From Maricaulis sp017643475 (lineage in GTDB: Bacteria; Pseudomonadota; Alphaproteobacteria; Caulobacterales; Maricaulaceae), in the NCBI RefSeq assembly GCF_047123815.1, contig NZ_CP138920.1:2108001-2172000 (forward strand): a stretch of 64,000 nucleotides of DNA, in the 5' to 3' direction. The position numbers and the translations under genes are program-made. Below are positions 34,815-44,284 of this stretch, piece by piece. The notes beneath the pieces were generated by a model that was not told the DNA's origin, did not search any database, and saw nothing but the letters and a program-made list of their open reading frames with translations. The number at the start of each line of letters is the position of its first letter. The stretch's first letter is position 1.

Positions 34815-37800
34815 CTACTCGGCCGGCGAATGGTCGAGGTGACCGGGCAGTTCGCCATGAGCAAAGTCAGTGTCCTCGTAATCGCTGCCCAGAGACGGCT
34901 GTTTCTTGCCTGTCCACATGCCGCGGAAGAAGCGGGCGATATCGACGCCGATGCCGTACAGGGCAGGGACGAAGAAAAGCGTCAGGAAGAGTGCGAAGAC
35001 AACCGCGAAGCCAAGGGCCACGACCATGGGCTTCAGGAACTGAGCCTGGGTCGATTGTTCCGCCATCATCGGGAAGATGCCGAGGAAGGTGGTGACCGAG
35101 GTCAGCAGGATCGGACGGAAACGCTGTACGCCAGCGTCTACCAGCGCCTGGAAAGCGCCTACTCCATTGGCCCGCAGCCGGTTTACGAAGTCGATCAATA
35201 CGAGGTTGTCATTGATCACAACGCCTGCTGCTGCACCCACACCGAAATAGGAGAAGAGCGCGATCGGGATGTCGTAAAGGTAATGCCCGAAGATGGCGCC
35301 CGTCAATGCGAACGGGATGGCGATCATGATCAGGATCGGCTGGAAATAGGACCGGAAAGCAATCGCCAGCAGCAGATACATGGATGCCAGCGCAAGCAGC
35401 AGGAGGTTCCTGACTTCCTGCATGAATTCACGCTCACCCTCGGCCTGGCCGATCTCGTCGCGAGAGACATGCGGGAAACGCGTGTCAAAGTTCGGCCAGA
35501 ACTCGTTGGTCAGGCTTTCCTCGACAGCGCCGCGTGCGATCGGGTCAGACAGCTCGGCCGTGACGGTGACCGTCCGCATGCCATTGCGGCGACGGATACG
35601 GTTGAGGCCCGGTGCGAACTCCACATCGGCGACAGCTGACAGCGGAACCTCACGCCCATCGGCGGTGCGGATGCGCAGGTCACGGAGCGTGTCCAGCGAG
35701 CGGCGGCTTTCCTGGTCGAGGCGGATCATCACCCGAACGTCCTGACCATCGCGTGGCAGGCGTTGCGCCTCCTCGCCGTAGAAAGCCTGGCGGACCTGGC
35801 GTGTCACGTCCGACAGGGTCAGACCCAGCGCCTGGGCGTCCGGTCGCATCGTGAACTGCAGTTCCTGGGTCGAGGTCTGCATGGAGTCGACGATGTCATA
35901 CAGGGTGTCATAGCTGCGCAGCTGACCCTTGAGGGCATCGGCTGCCTCGCGCAATTCGTCGAGGTCCTGTCCGGACAGGGCGAAACTCACCGAGTTCCCA
36001 CCTTCGTTGATGGTGGAGTCGAAGCGGACTTCTTCAGCGTCCGGAACCGGTCCCATCATTTCACGAATGGTCTGTGCAACTTCAACTGTCGGCAGCGAAC
36101 CTGGACGGTCCTCCGGCTCCGCGAGCGTGATCCAGGCGCGGATACTGCCGTCGGTGGCCACTGTCGAACGGCTCTCGATCATGTCGACATTGTCCGGGTA
36201 TTGCGTGCGGTAATACTGCAGCGCTTCATCCTGGGCAGCGTCGAGTTGACTCCGGACCTGTTCGGTGCGGCTCCACGGCGTGCCTTCGGCCAGCTGGATC
36301 GAGACCTGGATCGTCTCGTTCTCGATCTGTGGCATGAAGACCGACCCGACCCGGTTGGTGCTCATCAGCGTGATGGAAACGAAGAAGATACCGGTGAACG
36401 CGATGACCGTTGCATAACGATTGCGGATCGAGAGCTTGGCGAGCGGACGATAGATGCCGCGTGCGAAGGCGACCAAGGTGTGGGCAATGCCGCGCTGGAG
36501 CGCGATCAACGGCCCGAAAATACCCTTGTTGGACTGCGGCTTCAGATGGCTCAGGTGAGCCGGCAGGATCAGCAGCGATTCAATCAGGGAGAAGGTCAGG
36601 GCCGCGATAACCACCAGGGAGATCTGCTTGGTAAACTGAACGGTCGGTCCCGTGATCAGCATCCAGGGCGAGAACATCATGATGGTCGTGATGACGGCGA
36701 AGATCACCGGCTTGGCGACCATCTGCGTGCCGACCACGGCGGCGGTCAGGCCTTTTTCCCCGCGTTCTACCCTGTCGTGGATGTTTTCCCCGACCACAAT
36801 CGCGTCGTCGACCACGATACCGATGACGAGCAGGAAGGCGAACAGCGACAGCATGTTCAGCGAGACGTCCATCATGGGCAGCAGCAGGAAGGCACCACCA
36901 AACGCGGTGAAAATTCCCACTGTGACCCAGAAGGCGACATCAGGGCGCAGGAACAGGAAGAGGACGATCAGAACCAGACCGCCACCGATGAGGGCGGAGT
37001 TCATGATGGTGTCCATGCGTGCCTTGTACATCTCGGAATTGTCCCACCACAGAGACAGGGAGACGCCGTCAGGCAGTTCCGCGCGCTTGCTTTCCAGATA
37101 CTCCTGAACGCCGTTGGAGATATCGACGACGTCAACATTCGGGGTGGTCTGCACATAGACCACGACCATGTTCTCGCCGTTATAGGTCGAGGCCAGGTTG
37201 GCATCGACAAAACCGTCATTGACGCGCGCGACGTCGCGGACGCGCAAGGTGCCACCATCACGCGTTTGGCGAATGATGATGTCCTCGAATTCAGCTTGTG
37301 AATCCGCCAGCTGGCGGGATGTGAGGCTGAGATCGCCGAGTTCTGTGCGGACGCTGCCGGCTGAGGCATTGAGGGAGCTGGAGCGAACTGCGCGGGACAC
37401 TTCGTCAAAGCTCAGGCCGTAGCGCTGCAGGCTCTGCTCGGACAATTCGATGGAGACCTCTTCATTGAGGCGTCCCATGATGCCGACGATGGAAACACCG
37501 GGCACCTGGTTGGCAACCTCGTCGCGGATCTCATCTGAAATCTGCTGCAGGTCACGGCGATCAATATCACCATGCACGGCAAAGCCGATCAGCCAGTCCG
37601 AGGCGCGCCACTGGTTGACGAACGGGCGGAAGGAGGATTGCGGCAGGTTGTTCACCGAGTCGACGTTTAGCTTGATCTCGTCGATGAAGGACGGGATGTC
37701 GACGGACGGCTTGCCGGCGATGTTGATGAAGCCGCTGCCTTCAACGGCCGTCGAGGTGATCGTGTCAACGCCGTCGATATCGATCAGCGCTTCCTCGATC

Positions 37801-38033
37801 CGGACGATAATCTGTTCCTCGACTTCCTGCGGCGAGGCGCCTGGCCAGGCCACGGAGACAGTGGCTCCGTTGATGGCGACGCTCGGGAAGACCTCGCGGT
37901 TGAGCTGGAAATATCCGAACAGGCCGCCCAGCAGGGCCACGATCATCAGCAGGTTGGCAGCGACGGAATTCGCAGCAAACCATCCGATGATGCCCTTGGG
38001 AGCTTCCTGATGTGTTTCGTTAGGGTCGGTCAT
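34815..38033 (-). CDS. RND-family efflux permease
   Basis: A 1072-residue inner-membrane proton-driven pump with two homologous halves. The first segment (NSVAANLLMIVALLGGLFGY) is followed by the porter domain start (REVFPSVAINGATVSVAWPG), and the central helices include VVDDAIVVGENI, with the acidic residues of the proton relay. The C-terminal half repeats this arrangement (IPFALTGAIFGHYL, GVVINDNLVLIDFVN). It follows the adaptor gene by 29 bases with AAGGACAAGG before the ATG. The three genes form a complete tripartite efflux system. Substrates (drugs, bile-like compounds or others) cannot be told. A short acidic C-terminal tail is hydrophilic. Confidence 0.94.
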   Translation of the reverse strand: MTDPNETHQEAPKGIIGWFAANSVAANLLMIVALLGGLFGYFQLNREVFPSVAINGATVSVAWPGASPQEVEEQIIVRIEEALIDIDGVDTITSTAVEGSGFINIAGKPSVDIPSFIDEIKLNVDSVNNLPQSSFRPFVNQWRASDWLIGFAVHGDIDRRDLQQISDEIRDEVANQVPGVSIVGIMGRLNEEVSIELSEQSLQRYGLSFDEVSRAVRSSSLNASAGSVRTELGDLSLTSRQLADSQAEFEDIIIRQTRDGGTLRVRDVARVNDGFVDANLASTYNGENMVVVYVQTTPNVDVVDISNGVQEYLESKRAELPDGVSLSLWWDNSEMYKARMDTIMNSALIGGGLVLIVLFLFLRPDVAFWVTVGIFTAFGGAFLLLPMMDVSLNMLSLFAFLLVIGIVVDDAIVVGENIHDRVERGEKGLTAAVVGTQMVAKPVIFAVITTIMMFSPWMLITGPTVQFTKQISLVVIAALTFSLIESLLILPAHLSHLKPQSNKGIFGPLIALQRGIAHTLVAFARGIYRPLAKLSIRNRYATVIAFTGIFFVSITLMSTNRVGSVFMPQIENETIQVSIQLAEGTPWSRTEQVRSQLDAAQDEALQYYRTQYPDNVDMIESRSTVATDGSIRAWITLAEPEDRPGSLPTVEVAQTIREMMGPVPDAEEVRFDSTINEGGNSVSFALSGQDLDELREAADALKGQLRSYDTLYDIVDSMQTSTQELQFTMRPDAQALGLTLSDVTRQVRQAFYGEEAQRLPRDGQDVRVMIRLDQESRRSLDTLRDLRIRTADGREVPLSAVADVEFAPGLNRIRRRNGMRTVTVTAELSDPIARGAVEESLTNEFWPNFDTRFPHVSRDEIGQAEGEREFMQEVRNLLLLALASMYLLLAIAFRSYFQPILIMIAIPFALTGAIFGHYLYDIPIALFSYFGVGAAAGVVINDNLVLIDFVNRLRANGVGAFQALVDAGVQRFRPILLTSVTTFLGIFPMMAEQSTQAQFLKPMVVALGFAVVFALFLTLFFVPALYGIGVDIARFFRGMWTGKKQPSLGSDYEDTDFAHGELPGHLDHSPAE

Positions 38034-38062
38034 GGCCTTGTCCTTCAGATATGTTTGCTGGA

Positions 38063-39337
38063 TTAACCTGCGCTGGAAACGGGCTCGCCGCTATTGCCAG
38101 CATCGGATTCGGCCAGGCCTTCTTCCGCGTTGTCGGATTCGGTTTCGATCGTCGCGGAGAATGCCGCGATGACTTCGCCATCGTTGTCGAGCGACTGGAT
38201 GCGCATGCCGTCATTGGCACCGCGAACCGGAGAGATCACGACCATTTCGCCACCGCGAACACCGGAGGAAACGATCAGGCTCTCGGCGTTGGAGGTGACA
38301 ACATCGACCGTCCGGACGGACAGGCGACCACCCGGCTCGGCGACATAGATCGTGTTTTCGCCGCGCAGGGCTGCGCGTGGCAGGACGTAGACATTCTCGA
38401 CTTCACGTCCCTCGATTTCGGCGGTCAGGAACAGGCCAACGGCCAGCGGCGAACCGCTCTCGGCGGCCGTGCCGTACGGGTCTTCGACTTCGGCGATGGC
38501 GTAGAGAACGCGCGTCTGTGAATCGATGGCACTGTCCGTACGCGTGATTTCCGCGTTCCAGGAGCGCTGCTGACCTGCAACGACCGCAGACAGGGTGACC
38601 GGAATACCGGCGCCTTCCTCGGCAGCGTTGAAGGCGACCGGGATGCCCAGCAGCCCCAGATCATAATCGGTCAGGGGCAGGCGAACCTGCACGCGGTCGG
38701 TCGAGAAGACTTCGCCCAGGGGCGTGCCGGCGCTGACGAACTGACCGAGATCTGCGTTCTTGGAACGGACGCGGCCAGCGAACGGTGCGGATACCCGCGT
38801 ACGCTGGAGGTCCAGACGCGCATCCTGAAGTGTGGCGCGGGCCGCTGCGAGCTGGGCGCGCGCTTCGGCCAGCTGCGGTTCGCGCAGCGTCAGGGAAGAA
38901 GCTTCACCTTCACCCAGTTGCTCCCATTCCGAGCGTGCGAGGTCTGATTCAGCCTGTTCGCGAGCCAGACCCTGCTCGGCCTGCGCGACCTGGGCCTCGG
39001 CACGGGTTACCGCCAGGCGGTAATCAGCGTCCTCGATGCGAACCAGGGTCTCGCCGGCCTCGAAGAAACCGCCCTCGATGAAGTCCGGATTTACATAAGT
39101 GATGCGTCCAGACACCTGCGGAACCAGGTTGATCTGGGTGCGTGGCCGCGCTTCGCCCTGGGTGACAACGGTCAGCGAAACCGTGTCCAGCTGGGCTTCA
39201 GATACAAAGACCGCTACGGGACGCGGCGCCGCATTGGCGCGCTCCGGTTGCGGGGCGGTGGCGTTGAGCATGACGACGACGCCGATGATGGCGGCAACAA
39301 CAACACCGATGATGATGAAACGTCCGATGAAAGCCAT
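38063..39337 (-). CDS. RND periplasmic adaptor (HlyD/AcrA family)
   Basis: A 424-residue membrane-fusion protein. An uncleaved N-terminal anchor (FIIIGVVVAAIIGVVVML) is followed by a lipoyl-type beta domain, an alpha-helical hairpin (residues about 110-180, EAQVAQAEQGLAREQAESDL) and a second half-lipoyl domain (VSAPFAGRVRSKNADLGQFV). It bridges the permease and the outer-membrane factor. The gene starts 2 bases after the outer-membrane factor stop, with GGAG upstream. The C-terminal about 40 residues are acidic and probably disordered. Confidence 0.93.
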   Translation of the reverse strand: MAFIGRFIIIGVVVAAIIGVVVMLNATAPQPERANAAPRPVAVFVSEAQLDTVSLTVVTQGEARPRTQINLVPQVSGRITYVNPDFIEGGFFEAGETLVRIEDADYRLAVTRAEAQVAQAEQGLAREQAESDLARSEWEQLGEGEASSLTLREPQLAEARAQLAAARATLQDARLDLQRTRVSAPFAGRVRSKNADLGQFVSAGTPLGEVFSTDRVQVRLPLTDYDLGLLGIPVAFNAAEEGAGIPVTLSAVVAGQQRSWNAEITRTDSAIDSQTRVLYAIAEVEDPYGTAAESGSPLAVGLFLTAEIEGREVENVYVLPRAALRGENTIYVAEPGGRLSVRTVDVVTSNAESLIVSSGVRGGEMVVISPVRGANDGMRIQSLDNDGEVIAAFSATIETESDNAEEGLAESDAGNSGEPVSSAG

Positions 39338-39339
39338 GA

Positions 39340-40740
39340 TTATTCTCCAGTATGCGCAGCCGGGTCTGCGGACGCGGCCGCGGAGAAATCGCCGGCGATG
39401 GCGAGATAAAGGTCCACACGATTTGCCGCGCGAGCGCGGTGTGCTGAGATGTACTGACTCTCCGCGCTGATGCGGCGGGAGTATGCGTTGAGCAGGTCGA
39501 AGATCGTCGCGACACCACGAGCATATTGCTGGGTGACAAGTTCCTCGGCCTCGGCGGCCTCCTCGAAGGCCCTACCTAGGCTGTCAACGCGTGACGCCAA
39601 GATGGTGTCGGCGTAAATAGCGTTTTCTGCTTCCTGCCAGGCGCCCAGAACCGTCTGGACATAGCTGGCGATCTGCAGTTCGGCATTGGCGATGGCCTGG
39701 TCGCGCTGGGCGCGAAGCTGGCCGCCACGGAAGATGGGTGCCGTCAGGGAGGTGGTCAGCGAGGACAGCAGACCGTCCATATCCGTGAGATCCTCAATGT
39801 TTGCCCCGCCTGTGCCGGAGGAGGCCGACAGCGAGAGGCTCGGGAAGAGCGCTGCGCGGGCGGCGTCAACACGCAAACCGGCTGCGACCAGACGGCGTTC
39901 AGCCGCGATCACGTCCGGACGACGGGTCAGCAGGTCCTGCGGCGAACCGAGGCCGGCGAGTTCACCGAGCGTCGGGAAGTCTGCATCGCGTTCGATGCGG
40001 GCGGAGGGGTAACGGCCCAGCAGGGTTTCAAGGCTGCGGGCAGAGGAGGCTTCAGCCCGGCGACGCGAGGCGAGAGCGGCTTCGGATGAAGCCAGGGCGC
40101 TGCGCGCCGTGCGCACGTCGGAACTGCGAACGAGGCCGCGGGCAAAGCGGCGCTCGGTCAGGGCAAGGGCGTTTTCCTTGGCGGTGAAGTCGCGCTCGGC
40201 GAGTTCGGTCTGCAGGCGGGCTTCGGTCAGGTCGAGCCAGGCCTTGGAAACCAGACCGGCGATCGATAATTGCGATCCGCGCAGGTCCTGGGCGGCCGCT
40301 TCGGCGTCGAGATCAGCCGCGTTGGCGTTATTGCGAACGCGCCCCCACAGATCGACTTCCCAGCTTGAGGATAGTCCCAGTGAGAACTGGTCCGAGGACG
40401 GACCGCTGTTCGGCTCGTTCCGTGTGTGCCCGAAGGATGCGCCGAGCGTCGGCAGACGGCTGGCGCCGGCGATCCGGGCGCTGGCCCGTGCCGAGTCATA
40501 GCGAGCCAGCGACTGGGCCAGGCTCGGATTGCCTTCAAAGGCTTCATCCACAAGAGAAACCAGACGTGGCGCATTGAATGACGCCACCCAGTCGCTCACG
40601 TGTGGACCATCACCTGCATCGGGTGCGCTGGACCAGTTGTGAGGCGCCTGGGGGAGGACGTCCTGAGATTCAAAGGCCGGCACACTGGCGCAAGACGCTG
40701 CCGTCAACGCTGTCGCCAGTATGAGTAGATTTTTACGCAT
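39340..40740 (-). CDS. Outer-membrane efflux lipoprotein (TolC/OprM family)
   Basis: A 466-residue outer-membrane channel and first gene of the RND operon. The lipobox is AASC (Cys17) after MRKNLLILATALTA. Two repeats of the coiled-coil/barrel fold are visible, with SLAQSLARYDSARASARIAG and ELAGLGSPQDLLTRRPDVIAAE, the latter a signature of the NodT/OprM subfamily. The ATG at 40740 fits the lipoprotein signal; upstream in-frame codons do not. No regulator such as TetR or MarR is next to the operon. It is divergent from phoR across a 274-base gap. Confidence 0.93.
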   Translation of the reverse strand: MRKNLLILATALTAASCASVPAFESQDVLPQAPHNWSSAPDAGDGPHVSDWVASFNAPRLVSLVDEAFEGNPSLAQSLARYDSARASARIAGASRLPTLGASFGHTRNEPNSGPSSDQFSLGLSSSWEVDLWGRVRNNANAADLDAEAAAQDLRGSQLSIAGLVSKAWLDLTEARLQTELAERDFTAKENALALTERRFARGLVRSSDVRTARSALASSEAALASRRRAEASSARSLETLLGRYPSARIERDADFPTLGELAGLGSPQDLLTRRPDVIAAERRLVAAGLRVDAARAALFPSLSLSASSGTGGANIEDLTDMDGLLSSLTTSLTAPIFRGGQLRAQRDQAIANAELQIASYVQTVLGAWQEAENAIYADTILASRVDSLGRAFEEAAEAEELVTQQYARGVATIFDLLNAYSRRISAESQYISAHRARAANRVDLYLAIAGDFSAAASADPAAHTGE

Positions 40741-41014
40741 GCGTGTGCCCCGCACATTCTTACTTCGACTCTGTCGGCATCCTATGATCGGCATAGCGAA
40801 AGTCAACATAAATTTATCGAAAAACATTAAATGCCTATCGAATGACATGAAAAGCCTCTCGTTTTTCGAGATGTGAAATTTCTGTAAGCATCTCTTGGCT
40901 CATGGATTCGATGCATTTGCGCCGTTGATTGGATGCGTTTTGCGGCAGAAATATTTCCAAAACGCGACAAATCTCAGTATTCCGATAATCTATTCACTGA
41001 ATGAGGAGCGCCTG

Positions 41015-42430
41015 GTGAGTTCTCGTCTGCACCGAAACCAACCATCCACTCGTATTCGCCGCCGCGATACTGCTGCTGTCGCTGCTCTTGGGGGCGGTGT
41101 AGTATTGCTGTTGTGGCTGTTTGGCGAGCTCGCCTTTGTGCAGGCTTTTGTGGCGATCGCGACCATCACTGCCCTCTCGGTCATCTACTTCCTGACCGTA
41201 AGTACGTCTCTGCCCCCGCAGGTGGATCTGTCCTATGAGGAAGGTGGTGAAGATGCTGGTGACGGCGCCGGAGAAAGTTCGCCCGGTCTGACGGCACAAG
41301 ACCTTCTCTACAGCCTGCCTATTCCCGTGATCGTCATTGCCGGTTCCGGCAAGGTTGAGGATGCAAATCCCGAGGCCCGGAAGTTTCTCGGGCTGGGCGA
41401 CGGCGTTGTTCACCTGTCCGGTGTGCTGCGCCAGCCTGAAATCCTTGAAGCGGTTAGCGCCGCCCTGCGCGGGGAGAGCGTCCAGCCGGTAGAATACTCA
41501 ACCATGGCGCCGGTCGAGAGCCATGTCCGCGCCTTTATAGCGCCACTCGGTCAAGCCGATGCACCGGATGTCGAGCGCCGCGCGATGCTCGTGCTGACAG
41601 ATGAAACCTCGATCAAGCGTGCTGACCGCATGCGGGCGGACTTCCTCGCCAATGCCAGCCATGAGCTGCGCACCCCGCTCGCATCACTGGCCGGTTTCAT
41701 CGAGACCTTGATGGGGCACGCCAAGGATGATCCCGACGCACGTGATCGATTCCTGTCGATCATGTTTGACCAGACCGAGCGCATGCAGCGCCTGATCAAT
41801 GATCTCCTCTCGCTGTCACGCGTGGAAATGGATGAGCATGTCGCTCCTGTTGGAACAGTTGATCCGGGTGCCGTCGTGGAGGATGTGGTCAGTTTCCTGC
41901 GTCCGCAGATCGAGAAGCAGAACATCACTGTTGATCAGTCACTGAATGAGGCGGCGAGAGCGATCGCAGATCGTGACCAGCTGACGGAAGTGGTCCAGAA
42001 CCTGATCGAGAACGCCATCAAGTATGGCGGTCAGGATGCACGAATTGGCGTCACCGTAACCGCCGCCGTCTCTCGCGATGCTGCCGAGCGCCCGCCGCTG
42101 AGCCTGGGCCAGGGTTCAAGCCGCTTGACACTTGCGGCCCCGAAGGTCGAGGCGGACAGTCGATATGTAGCCATCCGTGTCCAGGATACCGGCAAGGGAA
42201 TCCAGCGCCGCGATCTGCCCCGGCTGTCGGAGCGTTTCTATCGTGTCGATGGTCAGAAAAGCGGCCCCAAGGAAGGGACCGGTCTTGGCCTTGCGATTGT
42301 GAAACACATCGTCAATCGCCATCGTGGCGGTTTCACTGTTGAAAGCGCGCCCGGGGTGGGATCGGTATTCTCAATCTTCCTGCCCGTGGATCCGACAAGT
42401 GTTGTTGAGCCCGAAAACCTTGCGAATTAG
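41015..42430 (+). CDS. phoR: Phosphate-responsive sensor histidine kinase PhoR
   Basis: A 471-residue membrane sensor kinase. Two adjacent transmembrane segments (residues about 22-39 and 41-62) with almost no periplasmic loop fit PhoR, followed by a PAS domain (VIVIAGSGKVEDANPEA), HisKA with the phospho-acceptor His216 (ANASHELRTPLAS), and a HATPase with NLIENAIKYGG, DTGKGIQRRDLPRL and GTGLGLAIVK. The start is read as a GTG at 41015, because GAGGAG lies 6 bases upstream; an in-frame ATG at 40895 would add an implausible cytoplasmic leader. The gene lies upstream of phoU and phoB, with pst genes absent. Confidence 0.9.
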   Translation: MSSRLHRNQPSTRIRRRDTAAVAALGGGVVLLLWLFGELAFVQAFVAIATITALSVIYFLTVSTSLPPQVDLSYEEGGEDAGDGAGESSPGLTAQDLLYSLPIPVIVIAGSGKVEDANPEARKFLGLGDGVVHLSGVLRQPEILEAVSAALRGESVQPVEYSTMAPVESHVRAFIAPLGQADAPDVERRAMLVLTDETSIKRADRMRADFLANASHELRTPLASLAGFIETLMGHAKDDPDARDRFLSIMFDQTERMQRLINDLLSLSRVEMDEHVAPVGTVDPGAVVEDVVSFLRPQIEKQNITVDQSLNEAARAIADRDQLTEVVQNLIENAIKYGGQDARIGVTVTAAVSRDAAERPPLSLGQGSSRLTLAAPKVEADSRYVAIRVQDTGKGIQRRDLPRLSERFYRVDGQKSGPKEGTGLGLAIVKHIVNRHRGGFTVESAPGVGSVFSIFLPVDPTSVVEPENLAN

Positions 42431-42454
42431 GCAAATTTCGACAAAAACCGCACA

Positions 42455-42487
42455 GTGTCACAAAACAGTTATAAGACTGTCATAAAT
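42455..42487 (+). promoter_or_regulatory. Pho box upstream of phoU-phoB
   Basis: Three tandem 11-base units, each a 7-mer plus AT-rich tetramer: GTGTCAC AAAA, CAGTTAT AAGA, CTGTCAT AAAT. The third unit matches the PhoB consensus half-site CTGTCAT exactly and the spacing is exactly 11 bases. It lies 114-146 bases before the phoU ATG, so PhoB probably drives phoU-phoB here. Confidence 0.75.
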
Positions 42488-42600
42488 CGGCGCATCAAAC
42501 GCACTAGTACACGCTTCTCGTTTAGTCAGGCCTGTTGGCTGCGGATCAGTGTGTCGAAACAAACCTCCTCGTGGTTCAGCCGCGAGGGCACGGAGATCAA

Positions 42601-43290
42601 ATGAACCAGACACAGCATTCGCACATTGTGTCCGCCTATGGGGCAGAACTCGACCAGCTGGCCGATGATCTGCTGCGCATGGGCGGTCTGGTGGAAACCC
42701 AGCTGACTGAATCACTGCAAGCCTTTATTCGCCGAGATTTGTCCGTCGTGCCTGCTGTGCGCGAGCGGGAAAAGAAAGTGAATGAACTGGCAGCCGGTGT
42801 CGAACGGCGGGTTGTGCGCCTCTTTGCTCTTCGCCAGCCGATGGCGGCCGATCTGCGCGTGACGATCTCGGCGATGAAGATCGCCAGCGATCTCGAGCGT
42901 ATGGGTGATCTCGCCAAGAACATCGCCTTCCGCGCCGAGGACATGAACGAGTTCCCGCCCATGCCGGTACTCGGACAGATCGAGCGTCTCGGTGCCGTGG
43001 TCGCAAAGCAGCTTCGTGATGGTCTGGACACGCTGTCCAACCAGGACGTCGCTTCAGTGATCCGGGTCTGGCAGGCCGATGACGAGGTGGATGAACACCA
43101 CAACGCCGTCACCCGCGAGGTTCTGATGTCGATGACCCAGAACCCGCAATTCGTGGAACCGGGTGTCCCGGTTCTTTTTGTCTCAAAGAATTTGGAGCGG
43201 CTTGGCGACCACGTCACGAACATCGTCGAAGCCGTACATTTCATGGCCACGGGTGAGCAGTTGGAAGACAGCGACACGCTCGAGGCCTGA
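42601..43290 (+). CDS. phoU: Phosphate signalling accessory protein PhoU
   Basis: A 229-residue cytoplasmic protein made of two three-helix bundles. It carries the metal-binding motif region MKIASDLERMGDLAKNI in the first half and VSKNLERLGDHVTNIVEAV in the second, the paired E/DxxxD signatures of PhoU. It links phosphate transport to PhoR inhibition. GGAG lies 5-6 bases before the ATG. phoB starts 15 bases after its stop. The usual pstSCAB genes are absent from this stretch, so PhoU must work with transport genes elsewhere. Confidence 0.95.
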   Translation: MNQTQHSHIVSAYGAELDQLADDLLRMGGLVETQLTESLQAFIRRDLSVVPAVREREKKVNELAAGVERRVVRLFALRQPMAADLRVTISAMKIASDLERMGDLAKNIAFRAEDMNEFPPMPVLGQIERLGAVVAKQLRDGLDTLSNQDVASVIRVWQADDEVDEHHNAVTREVLMSMTQNPQFVEPGVPVLFVSKNLERLGDHVTNIVEAVHFMATGEQLEDSDTLEA

Positions 43291-43305
43291 CGCAGGAGTG
43301 CAGGC

Positions 43306-43998
43306 ATGAAACCCCAAGTGATTGTTGTTGAAGACGAAGACGCTCTCGCAACGCTGCTTCAGTACAATCTGGAGAAAGAGGGGTATCAGGTCCGCGTGGC
43401 GGGCGATGGCGAGGAGGGCCTGATCCTCGCCGAGGAAGAAACACCGGACCTCGTATTGGTCGACTGGATGTTGCCGAAAGTCTCGGGCATTGAAGTGTGT
43501 CGACGCCTGCGTGGGCGCCAGGAAACCGCCAATGTGCCTATCATAATGCTGACAGCCCGTGGCGAGGAAACCGATCGGGTGCGCGGCCTTGATACAGGCG
43601 CGGACGATTATATCGTCAAGCCGTTCTCGATGACGGAATTGTTCGCCCGGATTCGCGCCGTGCTGCGCCGGATCCGCCCGGGGCTCGCCGAGGATGTTGT
43701 CCGCCAGGGCGATATTGCCATGGACCGCGTCGCGCACCGTGTGAAGCGATCCGAACGCGAGATCCATCTCGGGCCGACCGAATTTCGTCTGCTCGACTAT
43801 CTCATGCAGCATCCGGGGCGGGTTTTCTCCCGCGAGCAATTGCTGGACGCTGTCTGGGGCTCCGACGTCTATGTCGAGGCGCGCACGGTGGATGTTCATG
43901 TCGGTCGCTTGCGCAAGGCTCTGAACACCAAGGAAGAGCGCGATCCGATCCGCACCGTACGGTCAGCGGGCTATTCCTTCGACACGTCGGGGCTCTAA
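43306..43998 (+). CDS. phoB: Phosphate regulon response regulator PhoB
   Basis: A 230-residue OmpR-family regulator. The receiver holds the acidic VEDEDA, phospho-acceptor Asp53 (LVLVDWMLPKVSG) and Lys near 105 (DDYIVKPFS). The winged-helix effector (HLGPTEFRLLDYLMQHPGRV, VDVHVGRLRKAL, IRTVRSAGYSF) is of PhoB type. AGGAG precedes the ATG. It follows phoU at 15 bases and should share its Pho-box promoter, giving positive autoregulation. Confidence 0.95.
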   Translation: MKPQVIVVEDEDALATLLQYNLEKEGYQVRVAGDGEEGLILAEEETPDLVLVDWMLPKVSGIEVCRRLRGRQETANVPIIMLTARGEETDRVRGLDTGADDYIVKPFSMTELFARIRAVLRRIRPGLAEDVVRQGDIAMDRVAHRVKRSEREIHLGPTEFRLLDYLMQHPGRVFSREQLLDAVWGSDVYVEARTVDVHVGRLRKALNTKEERDPIRTVRSAGYSFDTSGL

Positions 43999-44012
43999 TT
44001 CCCCGCCAATCG

Positions 44013-44031
44013 GAACAGATACTGTTCTCGT
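44013..44031 (+). terminator. Possible weak terminator after phoB
   Basis: GAACAG / CTGTTC with a 3-base loop, followed by TCGTTT. The stem is only 6 bp, so this is tentative. Confidence 0.35.
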
Positions 44032-44093
44032 TTGGCCATTAATGTCGGGTTCAGTCGCGATTATGTCTCTTGTGAACACTCAAGGAGGCAATA

Positions 44094-44189
44094 ATGCGCT
44101 GGGCTGGTTTGATCATTTCCGCAGGTATTCTCGCCGCGATCGCCGTTTCGATCGTCGCTGCGCCGAGCGGTTCGTCACTGTATATCTAG
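44094..44189 (+). CDS. Small single-pass membrane protein (31 residues)
   Basis: An ORF of 31 codons preceded by a near-perfect ribosome site (AAGGAGG, 5-6 bases before the ATG). The product (MRWAGLIISAGILAAIAVSI, then VAAPSGSSLYI) is one hydrophobic helix with a short polar tail. It lies between phoB and an amber-interrupted gene. I do not recognise it. The quality of the ribosome site and the codon use make it more likely real than chance, but its function is unknown. It could be a leader peptide or a small inner-membrane protein. Confidence 0.55.
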   Translation: MRWAGLIISAGILAAIAVSIVAAPSGSSLYI

Positions 44190-44284
44190 AACTCGTAACT
44201 CTTCCGGGACGTTAGCCCGGTGGTCGCTTGCTCCCCGGTGGCCGCTTTCTAGGATGACAGCTTTACCGTTCAGGGAGCTGTTCT

